Of a stretch of DNA of 5,052 nucleotides, positions 1 through 5,052 are shown in pieces; within the stretch, counting starts at the first letter, position 1; every line of letters starts with the position of its first letter. Location: positions 1 through 5,052 of the forward strand of contig CAXBRK010000139.1 in assembly GCA_963978155.1 (NCBI GenBank), read 5' to 3'. Under the pieces are notes generated by a model. That model did no database searches and was not told the DNA's origin. It saw only the letters and a program-made list of their open reading frames with translations. Made by a program: the position numbers and the translations under genes. Source of the DNA: UBA8653 sp963978155 (lineage in GTDB: Bacteria > Planctomycetota > Phycisphaerae > Phycisphaerales > SM1A02).

Positions 1-663
1 GGATCTCGCCTCAGCCTCTTGAAGCCCTCGTATGGCGTCGCCTCGGTCTCGGCAGAGGGGCCGCTTGGGGATCCCCCTTTTTTCTCGGCCGCGATCGTGG
101 AGTGCCGCACGTCGTGGAGAAAGCTGCTTGATGATGTGCTCACGGTTGAGTCGGTACGCATTGAAACCTTGGCCATCAACCTGGCCTCAGAGAATGGCCG
201 GTGGAATATTGAGGGGCTCGGAGGTTCTGAGGGCTCATCTGAAGAGGGGACCGCGGAGTCCATCGCTTGGCATCTGGAGCGACTCGAAATCGGCAGCGTC
301 ACACTCCGCGTACGAATGGAGAAGGACGAATCGGTCTACCGCCTCAAAGACCTCGTTCTCAAAGGGATCGGCTCGACTGATGAAGGCTTCTCGGTGGAAG
401 AGCTCACGGAGATCGCGGTTGGTCTGGTCTTTGACCAGTTGACCCAACTGGTTGATTCGACTGTCCCCCGTGAACTCTTGGCATCAACCGCCCACGATTT
501 GCTGCCCCAGTCCTTGGATGCTGAATTGACATCAAGGATGGAGGAGTTGGAGGGCAAAATCGACCGCGAACTTGGCCGAATTCAACGTGATCTGGAGGGG
601 GCTCCGGGCAAGCTTGAGGAAGAATTGCAACGACTTCTCTCCCCGCCTCCGGGCAAGGATTGA
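1..663 (+). CDS. AsmA-like envelope protein, C-terminal part (5' end outside window)
   Basis: The frame is open from the first base, and no ribosome binding site precedes the TTG at 19, so the gene almost certainly begins upstream of the window. About 220 residues are visible. The first ~75 residues resemble the AsmA/DUF748 style of repeat: a stretch around VESVRIETLAINLASENGRW followed by N-I-E-G-L, which is the alternating beta-strand 'hanging bridge' pattern with G-x-W-N seen in AsmA-type proteins. A second strand-rich stretch with the core LEIGSVTLRVRME follows. The last ~50 residues are a charged amphipathic helix (around MEELEGKIDRELGRIQRDLE), possibly a coiled coil, ending in a Pro/Gly/Lys tail. 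AsmA-like proteins are usually anchored in the inner membrane by an N-terminal helix and face the periplasm; that helix would lie outside the window. The specific role is unknown. It probably shares a transcript with the next gene, which starts 33 bases downstream. The family call is by pattern only and is moderately sure; that it is a real gene is near certain. Confidence 0.72.
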   Translation, partial: GSRLSLLKPSYGVASVSAEGPLGDPPFFSAAIVECRTSWRKLLDDVLTVESVRIETLAINLASENGRWNIEGLGGSEGSSEEGTAESIAWHLERLEIGSVTLRVRMEKDESVYRLKDLVLKGIGSTDEGFSVEELTEIAVGLVFDQLTQLVDSTVPRELLASTAHDLLPQSLDAELTSRMEELEGKIDRELGRIQRDLEGAPGKLEEELQRLLSPPPGKD

Positions 664-681
664 TTTGCCCTCAAGTTCATT

Positions 682-688
682 GGGGAGG
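682..688 (+). promoter_or_regulatory. Shine-Dalgarno site deciding a TTG start
   Basis: GGGGAGG lies eight bases before the TTG at 697. The other in-frame candidates are GTG at 706, which is 17 bases away, and ATG at 721, with no purine-rich stretch at proper distance. The site therefore favours the TTG start, although ATG 721 would put the hydrophobic segment directly at the N-terminus. Confidence 0.6.
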
Positions 689-696
689 CGGGCCGA

Positions 697-1578
697 TTGT
701 GCGATGTGCGTCATGCTCCAATGACATTGCTGGCTTTGGCCGGGGCCTCCTGCCTTGCGATTGCGATCGCCTCCGGGGATCTTGGGAAGCTTGATGAAGC
801 CCACGCCCTTCGGGCAGAGTCCGCCGCCCGGCTTGAATCCGCCATTTTGTCCCGAGAGCGGGCGGCCAGTCGACTTCATGACTTGGAGGCCGTTCGGGCA
901 GGTCAACCCATTGCCCCAGATCGTCTTGAGGACCTTCGTTCTGTTGTCCTGGATATCGCCTCCCCGGGCACTGGCTTTGGTGTGCGGTGGACCCATCCAC
1001 TCCTTGAAATGCCGCATCCCTCCGAGCCCCCTGAAGCCAGTTCCGCTCCCCGCTCTCGACCAGCATGGCACAAGATTGACCCTGTTCACCGCGGCCCAGT
1101 GGCTGCATTTGGGCTGACCTTAATCTTTGCCAGCGTTCTTTCGGGCGGAGGCGACCGAAAAATTCATGCCTCCTCACCAGACTTGGACGATAACCTTCCC
1201 CAGAATCGTCGTTCCCACGGAGAGCCTCAGATGACCGCTACCGCCGTTCTGGCCCCCGACCGCTCCAGCCCATCTCAAGAACTCGAGTGGATGCCAACGC
1301 CTGTTGATGCACTCGAGGCCTCGCCAGTCGCTTCCATCGATGACGAAGATGAGGGTGATCTCTTTTACTTCGATGATGAAGATGACGATCAAGACGAAGA
1401 CGAGGACGATGGCTTCTTTTTCGATGACGATGAAGAAGATGATGAAGACGATGAAGACGACGACGACGACGACGACGAGTTGGAGTCCGACGAAGATGTC
1501 TCACCCGAAGACGACGATGATGAAGAAGATTCTGGCTTTGGGGATGACGACGACGAGGAATATGAGTTCGAGGACTAA
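697..1578 (+). CDS. Unrecognised two-hydrophobic-segment protein with helical region and extreme acidic tail
   Basis: I do not recognise this 293-residue protein. In order it shows: a hydrophobic segment at residues ~9-27 (MTLLALAGASCLAIAIASG), either a membrane anchor or signal-like; an Ala/Glu/Arg/Leu-rich helical stretch at ~28-86 that looks like a coiled coil; a Pro/Ser-rich stretch at ~89-128; a second hydrophobic segment at ~133-152 (GPVAAFGLTLIFASVLSGGG); a polar linker; and a tail at ~215-293 in which I count 58 Asp or Glu among 79 residues, broken by aromatic clusters (LFYF, GFFF, SGFG, EYEF). A Cys at residue 19 follows G-A-S, which is a poor lipobox. Two membrane passes would place both the short N-terminus and the acidic tail in the cytoplasm, or both outside. 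The opposite strand is also open over much of this stretch, but this frame has codon use like its neighbours and a sensible domain layout. Start TTG 697 is chosen for its Shine-Dalgarno site; ATG 721 is the alternative. It is probably in an operon with the AsmA-like gene. Function unknown. Confidence 0.75.
   Translation: MCDVRHAPMTLLALAGASCLAIAIASGDLGKLDEAHALRAESAARLESAILSRERAASRLHDLEAVRAGQPIAPDRLEDLRSVVLDIASPGTGFGVRWTHPLLEMPHPSEPPEASSAPRSRPAWHKIDPVHRGPVAAFGLTLIFASVLSGGGDRKIHASSPDLDDNLPQNRRSHGEPQMTATAVLAPDRSSPSQELEWMPTPVDALEASPVASIDDEDEGDLFYFDDEDDDQDEDEDDGFFFDDDEEDDEDDEDDDDDDDELESDEDVSPEDDDDEEDSGFGDDDDEEYEFED
1336..1575 (+). repeat. GAC/GAT/GAA triplet-rich low-complexity tract encoding the acidic tail
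   Basis: The tract is built largely of GAC, GAT, GAA and GAG codons, including seven consecutive GAC codons at 1456-1476. Loose repeated protein units, an aromatic cluster followed by a run of acidic residues, occur three times (starting near LFYF, GFFF and SGFG). Triplet slippage would change the tail length without shifting the reading frame, so length differences between related strains are expected. On the opposite strand the same bases read as an Arg/His-rich peptide, which is an artefact. Confidence 0.8.
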
Positions 1579-1605
1579 GCCTCTGCTCCGCACTTTCCCA
1601 TCACT

Positions 1606-1621
1606 GTGAGGTTGTCCTCGC
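1606..1621. terminator. Small hairpin, possible weak terminator after acidic-tail gene
   Basis: GTGAGG (1606-1611) can pair with CCTCGC (1616-1621) around a TTGT loop, giving six pairs of which one is G-T. It lies 28 bases after the stop codon, a reasonable place for transcription to end, but no T-rich tract follows. An intrinsic terminator is therefore only a weak possibility. Confidence 0.2.
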
Positions 1622-1650
1622 CGTAGAACTTCTCCGTTGTTTAACGCTTG

Positions 1651-1670
1651 GTTTGGGTGATCCACCAAAC
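1651..1670. repeat. Inverted repeat/hairpin just upstream of dprA
   Basis: GTTT (1651-1654) pairs with AAAC (1667-1670), and GGTG (1656-1659) pairs with CACC (1663-1666), with one bulged G and a three-base ATC loop. That is eight pairs in 20 bases. It ends eight bases before the GTG at 1679. It could be a terminator remnant, an operator or an RNA hairpin covering the start of dprA. The sequence does not decide, and chance is possible for a hairpin this small. Confidence 0.3.
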
Positions 1671-1678
1671 TCTGTCGC

Positions 1679-2377
1679 GTGTATCGCACTTTCTATCTGC
1701 CTCGTCGTTTCGCACAGTTCCCCGACATGCCTCTGCGGGTTCGTGTTTGGGGGCACTTTCCAACACTCCCTTTCTTGGCGGTTGTCGGCTCACGGAGGCC
1801 CACCCAAGCCGCGGTGTCTTCAGTCCCTTGGATCGTTGACGCCGCCGTTTCGTCCGGATGGGCCCTGTTGAGCGGGGGAGCAAGGGGGGTTGATGGTGAG
1901 GTTCATCGCGAGTGTCTCAGGCGAGGTGGGGTGACCGCGGTGGTGCTGGGCAGTGGCCTTGACCGCCCGTACCCCCCGGAGCACGCAGACCTCTTTCGAA
2001 GGGTCGTTGCACAAGGAGGGTGTGTGCTGAGTGAGTACGAGGATGATGCGCCGCCTCGGCCTTGGCGATTCCCCCAGCGGAATCGTCTGATCTCCGCATT
2101 TTCGAACGCAGTCATGGTGGTCCAGGCGGCTGAGAGGTCTGGAGGGTTGGTCACGGCCCGGATCGCCACAGATGTTCACGGAAAGGCCGTGTTGGCGGTG
2201 CCCGGATCAGTGGCCTCACCGGAGTGGGCAGGGTCCAATCGCTTGCTTCGAGACGGGGCGTTGCTGGTGGCGGAACCAGAAGATCTCGTGGCCGCCTTGG
2301 CCTTGCTTCAGCCGTCAGCTGAGGCGGATGCCAAGCAGGATCAGGAGGACGCCCGTTCCCGACAAAAAGAGGGTTGA
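1679..2377 (+). CDS. dprA: DprA/Smf-type DNA-processing protein, short form (Rossmann core only)
   Basis: DprA binds incoming single-stranded DNA in the cytoplasm and loads RecA during natural transformation; homologues also occur in bacteria not known to be competent. The Rossmann-like core is clear: VVGSRRPT (residues ~35-42), SGGARGVDGEVHR (65-77, usual form SGLARGID..AH), VLGSGLDRPYPPEH (89-102), LSEY (117-120), the diagnostic FPQRNRLIS (131-139), SGGLVTARIA (154-163), AVPG (173-176) and a G-S-N-x-L-x-x-x-G-A block (185-194). At 232 residues it is much shorter than the usual ~360. The N-terminal helical (SAM-like) domain and the C-terminal winged-helix domain are absent, and the last ~20 residues are a charged Gln/Asp/Lys tail. 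The start is uncertain: an in-frame stop sits at 1658-1660, GTG 1679 is the first start after it, and ATG 1727 would give ~216 residues. Neither has a visible ribosome binding site. The 3' end overlaps the convergent dacB by 63 bases. Confidence 0.9.
   Translation: MYRTFYLPRRFAQFPDMPLRVRVWGHFPTLPFLAVVGSRRPTQAAVSSVPWIVDAAVSSGWALLSGGARGVDGEVHRECLRRGGVTAVVLGSGLDRPYPPEHADLFRRVVAQGGCVLSEYEDDAPPRPWRFPQRNRLISAFSNAVMVVQAAERSGGLVTARIATDVHGKAVLAVPGSVASPEWAGSNRLLRDGALLVAEPEDLVAALALLQPSAEADAKQDQEDARSRQKEG
2315..2377. other. Tail-to-tail coding overlap of dprA and dacB
   Basis: The last 20 sense codons and stop of dprA lie antisense to the last 20 sense codons and stop of dacB. The overlapped piece encodes a charged tail in DprA (rich in Asp, Glu, Gln, Lys) and a hydrophobic tail in DacB. 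This is the usual complementarity of GAN-type codons with NTC-type codons. No bidirectional terminator hairpin was seen here. Confidence 0.8.
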
Positions 2378-4018
2378 ATGTCTTGGCGCGGGGCTCAAGT
2401 CAGAGTTCAGCAGAATGTGGATGGAGCTCCCTGTCTCTGAAACTGGCAACCCAGCCTGTTGGCCGGAAGAGTTTGCATTCATCATCCCGCGATTGGTGGC
2501 GAGTCGTGTCTCATGTGGAACTAGCTCGTCGGTTTGGGAGAGTCGTGGCATGGTCCGGACCGCTTCCGCCAATATCGCCTCATGGAGGCGTTTCGCGTCG
2601 GCGCTGGATTTGACGCCCTTCACCATGATGGCAAAGGTCAAATGCCGACCATCATCGAGGTCAATACGGCCTGCGAGTGTTGAGGCTCCGTTGATGTATC
2701 CCGATTTCCCGCGCACCAAGCAACGATCAAATGCGTTGCTCTTGAAACGGTTGGCAAGTGTTCCTGACTCGCGGCCTTCCGCAAAGGTTTCAAGCCACTC
2801 TTGGTACCAGTCCCGGGTGGCGGCTTTCGTCAGGATCTGAGCAAGGGTGCGCGCCGTGAGCCGGTTGTTGTGCGAGAGCCCGGAGCCATCGTCTACGACA
2901 TCAGCCGTGGAAGTCGCACCGGGAAAAAGGCTCGAAAGGCTTGCGAGGAGTCGCTCCCCGGCCGTCCGGCCGTCAGCGCCTGAGGCCAGCCATGTTCCAT
3001 CTCCACCAAGGTGTCGATCAAGCGATTTGAGCAGGCATTCGGCGTAGAGATTTCGACTTTCGGTGTTGCAATGTTTGATGACCCGAAAGAGCGGCGTGTT
3101 GATCGTGGCGCTCGCAATGGGCTTCCCTTTTGGGGGCCCGTCTTCGGGGCCGATGGCGTCGACCTGAAGGACGGAAATGCCGTCCATACGGAGGGCGGTT
3201 GCAAGAAGTTCTGCAGCCCAGCGTGCAGGGTCATGGACTGGAGATTCCAAGACGTGGTGGTTCCGGCAGACCCCAAAGGCGCGGAATTCGTTCCGACCTG
3301 GGTACCGGTCAAAACCGACGGCATCCTTCTTGGTGGTTGTCTTGAGATCACGAAATTGCTCGCGCACCGTGATGATCTGGCGCGCTTCGGAAGGAAAGAA
3401 TTCAAGGCTCGGCCTCGTTGAATTGGGGTGCAGTTCCATCCGGACCAAGTTTCCAGAGAAATTGAGGGCGGCTGATTCGCATCGGTACGACTTCGAAAAT
3501 TGCTCCTCCGGCCAGTTGGGGTGGTATCGAGGGCCTTGGAAGTGCCCCTCGTCGTATTCCAGTCGAACCACATCAGTGATTCCGGCGCGTCTGATTTCGG
3601 TGGCCAGTTGCGACAACAGGGTGCTGGGGATCCGGCTGTCGTCCAGTGGCCCTGGGTCACCCATCATGGGGTCTCCTACCCCAACCCAACGCAGCACAGC
3701 GCCTTCATCGGTTTGGTGGGCCCAAATTTTGGTTTGGAAGAGGGCGGGAAGGTGCTCGAAAGCCGCGGCGGTGGTCAGCAGTTTCATGGTGCTGGCGGGC
3801 TTCATGGGCTGGTTGGCGTTGTGTTCCGAAAGGGGGGCGCCTCCCGAATCGAGGATGCACCAAGTCACATTGTTGAGGGCAATCGGGGAGCTTTGCACGA
3901 CGCGTTTTAGACGTTGGTCAAATTCCGAGCCGGCTTCCACACTTGAGCACGCCCAAAGTGTGATGATCAATGCCGCTGATGTGCAGCATTTTTGAAATCG
4001 ATGTGAAGCAAGTTGCAT
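2315..4018 (-). CDS. dacB: D-alanyl-D-alanine carboxypeptidase/endopeptidase, PBP4 family (peptidase S13), predicted lipoprotein
   Basis: This family trims or cuts peptide cross-links of peptidoglycan in the periplasm. All three active-site motifs are visible: SxxK as S76-T-M-K79 (within PASTMKLLT), SxN as S382-H-N384 (within DDGSGLSHNN), and the KTG box as K438-S-G440 (within RGKSGYINGAS). The long gap between the first two motifs matches the extra domains of PBP4 enzymes, and the block around G-V-G-D-P (113-117) and SAALNFSGNLV (182-192) fits the same family. The N-terminus is a lipoprotein signal: basic start, hydrophobic stretch, lipobox L21-W-A-C24, then Ser at +2. At 567 residues it is longer than E. 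coli DacB (477). The conserved part ends near residue ~487 (LHEAILAEAVR), and the last ~80 residues are an extension ending in a hydrophobic stretch (LFLSGTGVLLILLGIRLS). The ATG at 4018 has no strong ribosome binding site but gives a proper signal peptide. It is divergent from ligA and convergent with dprA. Confidence 0.93.
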   Translation of the reverse strand: MQLASHRFQKCCTSAALIITLWACSSVEAGSEFDQRLKRVVQSSPIALNNVTWCILDSGGAPLSEHNANQPMKPASTMKLLTTAAAFEHLPALFQTKIWAHQTDEGAVLRWVGVGDPMMGDPGPLDDSRIPSTLLSQLATEIRRAGITDVVRLEYDEGHFQGPRYHPNWPEEQFSKSYRCESAALNFSGNLVRMELHPNSTRPSLEFFPSEARQIITVREQFRDLKTTTKKDAVGFDRYPGRNEFRAFGVCRNHHVLESPVHDPARWAAELLATALRMDGISVLQVDAIGPEDGPPKGKPIASATINTPLFRVIKHCNTESRNLYAECLLKSLDRHLGGDGTWLASGADGRTAGERLLASLSSLFPGATSTADVVDDGSGLSHNNRLTARTLAQILTKAATRDWYQEWLETFAEGRESGTLANRFKSNAFDRCLVRGKSGYINGASTLAGRIDLDDGRHLTFAIMVKGVKSSADAKRLHEAILAEAVRTMPRLSQTDELVPHETRLATNRGMMNANSSGQQAGLPVSETGSSIHILLNSDLSPAPRHSTLFLSGTGVLLILLGIRLS

Positions 4019-4094
4019 GCTGTTTCATCGGCCAAATCCCCGGGAATCGGTGAGTTCAAGCATGCTTCGCCCGCGACCCGGGTAGGATTTTGTG
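4019..4094. promoter_or_regulatory. Divergent intergenic region between dacB and ligA
   Basis: About 76 bases must contain, or lie close to, the promoters of both divergent genes if each has its own. I found no convincing -35/-10 pair in either direction; TTGAAC on the minus strand (4058 to 4053) resembles a -35 box but lacks a good -10. Two perfect palindromes occur: AAGCATGCTT (4058-4067) and ACCCGGGT (4076-4083). Either could be an operator or chance. Confidence 0.4.
4083..4087 (+). promoter_or_regulatory. Weak Shine-Dalgarno site for ligA
   Basis: TAGGA lies seven bases before the GTG at 4095 and four before the GTG at 4092. It also contains the in-frame TAG stop (4083-4085) that bounds the ligA frame, so translation must begin at GTG 4092, 4095 or 4101. 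The spacing favours 4095. Confidence 0.45.
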
Positions 4095-5052
4095 GTGGAC
4101 GTGGAATCCAAGATTATTCAACTGAGAACCAAGATTCGAGAGGCCGACCACGCCTATTACGTTGAGGCCAATCCAGTCCTGGGCGATGCGGCTTATGACC
4201 GGTTGTTGGCCGAGTTGATTGACCTCGAACGTCAACATCCCGAATTCTCTGATCCCAACAGCCCAACCGCACGGGTGGGTGGTGCACCTCTTGACGCCTT
4301 CACCTCTCAGGCCCACGAGCGTCCCATGCTCTCGCTGGACAACACTTATGACCATGACGATCTGAAGGAGTGGTTTGACCGTGTCCAGCGGTCCCTTGGG
4401 GACGAGGACTCCTCCAGAGTGGAATCCGATTCCCTCTTCGAAGTTGAAGACGTCTCAAGTGTGCCTGTGGCTCTTGAGCCGAAGGTTGATGGTGTGGCGG
4501 TCAGTCTGCGATGGGAGCAGGGCAACTTGGTGTTGGCCTTGACCCGGGGAGATGGAGTCCGTGGTGATGACATCGTTCAGCAGGTCCGGACCATTCGCAA
4601 CTTGCCTTTGGTCTTGCCGGCCGCCCCCGAGGTTCTCGAGGTACGGGGCGAAATCTTTATGGACGACACCTCGTTTTCTCGGTTGAACGAAGCGCGACAA
4701 TCTGCAGGCCTACCGCTGTTCGCCAATGCCAGAAATGCCACCGCCGGAACTCTGAAGAGTTTGGATCCTTCAGTTGCCGCTGAGCGGCATCTTCGGTTTG
4801 TGGCTCATGGCTTGGGCGTGGTTTCAACCGCATTGGGTTCCACCTGGACCGAGTCTCGAGCTCAGCTGGAAGCCTTTGGCATCCCCGTGAATGGCCCATC
4901 GGTGCTGGCCCGAAATGCTTCTGAAGCCATCACGGAGATTGATCGGTTTGATCAACTCCGGAACACGCTTGGCTATCCAACCGACGGGGTGGTTCTTCGA
5001 GTTGATGATTTTGCCTTGCAGGACCAGCTTGGCGTCACCTCAAGAGCGCCCC
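4095..5052 (+). CDS. ligA: NAD+-dependent DNA ligase LigA, N-terminal half (3' end outside window)
   Basis: LigA seals nicks in duplex DNA during replication and repair, using NAD+ to adenylate its active-site lysine. The visible ~319 residues cover domain Ia and most of the adenylation domain. Domain Ia shows the Y-Y-V-E-A-N-P-V-L-G-D-A-A-Y-D-R-L block (21-37) and HPEFSDPNSPTARVGG (48-63), then PMLSLDNTYD (77-86). The nucleotidyltransferase motif is E128-P-K130-V-D-G, with K130 the adenylated lysine. Also seen are TRGDGVRGDD (150-159), LEVRGEIF (181-188), NARNATAGTLKSLDP (211-225), YPTDGVVLRV (294-303) and TSRAP at the edge. K130 lies about 15 residues later than in E. coli (K115) because of an acidic, Ser-rich insertion at ~103-122. 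The usual motif IV lysine (VVIKV) is Arg302, and the usual Arg in A-G-S-L-R-Q is Lys221. Start GTG 4095 is chosen by spacing to TAGGA; GTG 4092 or 4101 are possible. The OB-fold, zinc finger, HhH and BRCT domains would lie beyond the window. Confidence 0.96.
   Translation, partial: MDVESKIIQLRTKIREADHAYYVEANPVLGDAAYDRLLAELIDLERQHPEFSDPNSPTARVGGAPLDAFTSQAHERPMLSLDNTYDHDDLKEWFDRVQRSLGDEDSSRVESDSLFEVEDVSSVPVALEPKVDGVAVSLRWEQGNLVLALTRGDGVRGDDIVQQVRTIRNLPLVLPAAPEVLEVRGEIFMDDTSFSRLNEARQSAGLPLFANARNATAGTLKSLDPSVAAERHLRFVAHGLGVVSTALGSTWTESRAQLEAFGIPVNGPSVLARNASEAITEIDRFDQLRNTLGYPTDGVVLRVDDFALQDQLGVTSRAP

Larger units (their letters stand above)
1579..1678. other. Intergenic region between acidic-tail gene and dprA
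   Basis: One hundred bases hold no gene. Two short hairpins (1606-1621 and 1651-1670) are the only structure seen. Neither is followed by a run of T, and no convincing -35/-10 pair or Shine-Dalgarno site for the downstream gene was found. Confidence 0.6.

Noticed and set aside
697..760. Lipoprotein signal at Cys19 of the acidic-tail protein
   Set aside because: The residues before the Cys are G-A-S with no Leu at -3, and hydrophobic residues continue past the Cys, so a plain membrane segment fits better.
532..1177. Two long open frames on the minus strand opposite the AsmA-like and acidic-tail genes
   Set aside because: They lack recognisable domains, run across the stop and start of the plus-strand genes, and the plus strand has a Shine-Dalgarno site, ordered hydrophobic and helical segments and neighbour-like codon use.
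1238..1504. Arg/His-rich open frame on the minus strand, resembling a protamine-like protein
   Set aside because: It is the antisense reading of the GAC/GAT/GAA tract; arginine and histidine runs are forced by the acidic codons on the other strand.
1336..1575. Repeat tract as a CRISPR array or non-coding satellite
   Set aside because: It has no regular repeat-spacer units and stays in one frame with only acidic and aromatic codons up to a stop, so it is coding low complexity.
1820..2179. Minus-strand open frame opposite dprA
   Set aside because: The DprA core motifs on the plus strand span this whole stretch; the minus reading is a shadow.
1679..2377. dprA-like gene as part of an anti-phage defence or mobile island
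   Set aside because: No adjacent nuclease, integrase, toxin or phage gene is present; the flanking genes are housekeeping.
3177..3995. Long plus-strand open frame opposite dacB
   Set aside because: dacB carries all three active-site motifs and a signal peptide on the minus strand; the plus-strand reading has no recognisable domain.

Overview
The window is a moderately GC-rich bacterial chromosomal segment with tightly packed protein genes. The base composition, the use of TTG and GTG as start codons and the gene content (AsmA-like protein, DprA, PBP4-type carboxypeptidase, NAD-dependent DNA ligase) suggest a Gram-negative-type bacterium. The lipoprotein carboxypeptidase and the AsmA-like protein point to an outer membrane. 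A planctomycete/verrucomicrobial-type organism is a guess from general style and cannot be proved from this sequence. No mobile element, tRNA, rRNA, CRISPR array or phage gene was seen.

Layout from left to right. (1) The 3' part of an AsmA-like gene enters from the left edge and stops at 663. (2) A 33-base gap containing a good ribosome binding site leads to a probably co-transcribed gene (697-1578). It encodes an unrecognised protein with a hydrophobic N-terminal segment, a helical region, a second hydrophobic segment and a very acidic C-terminal tail of about 80 residues. (3) A 100-base gap holds two small hairpins and no gene. (4) A short dprA (about 1679-2377) encodes little more than the Rossmann core of DprA. 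(5) On the minus strand, dacB (4018 to 2315) encodes a D-Ala-D-Ala carboxypeptidase/endopeptidase of the PBP4 (peptidase S13) family with a lipoprotein signal and an unusual C-terminal extension. Its 3' end overlaps that of dprA by 63 bases, tail to tail. (6) A short divergent intergenic region (4019-4094) separates dacB from ligA, whose first ~319 codons run off the right edge.

The genes do not form one obvious pathway. dprA and ligA both act on DNA (binding of incoming single-stranded DNA for recombination; nick sealing), dacB acts in peptidoglycan remodelling, and the first two genes look envelope-associated. I see no convincing new multi-gene system. The points most worth a second look are the acidic-tail membrane protein, the minimal DprA, the dprA/dacB overlap with its hydrophobic DacB tail, and LigA substitutions at positions that are normally strongly conserved.
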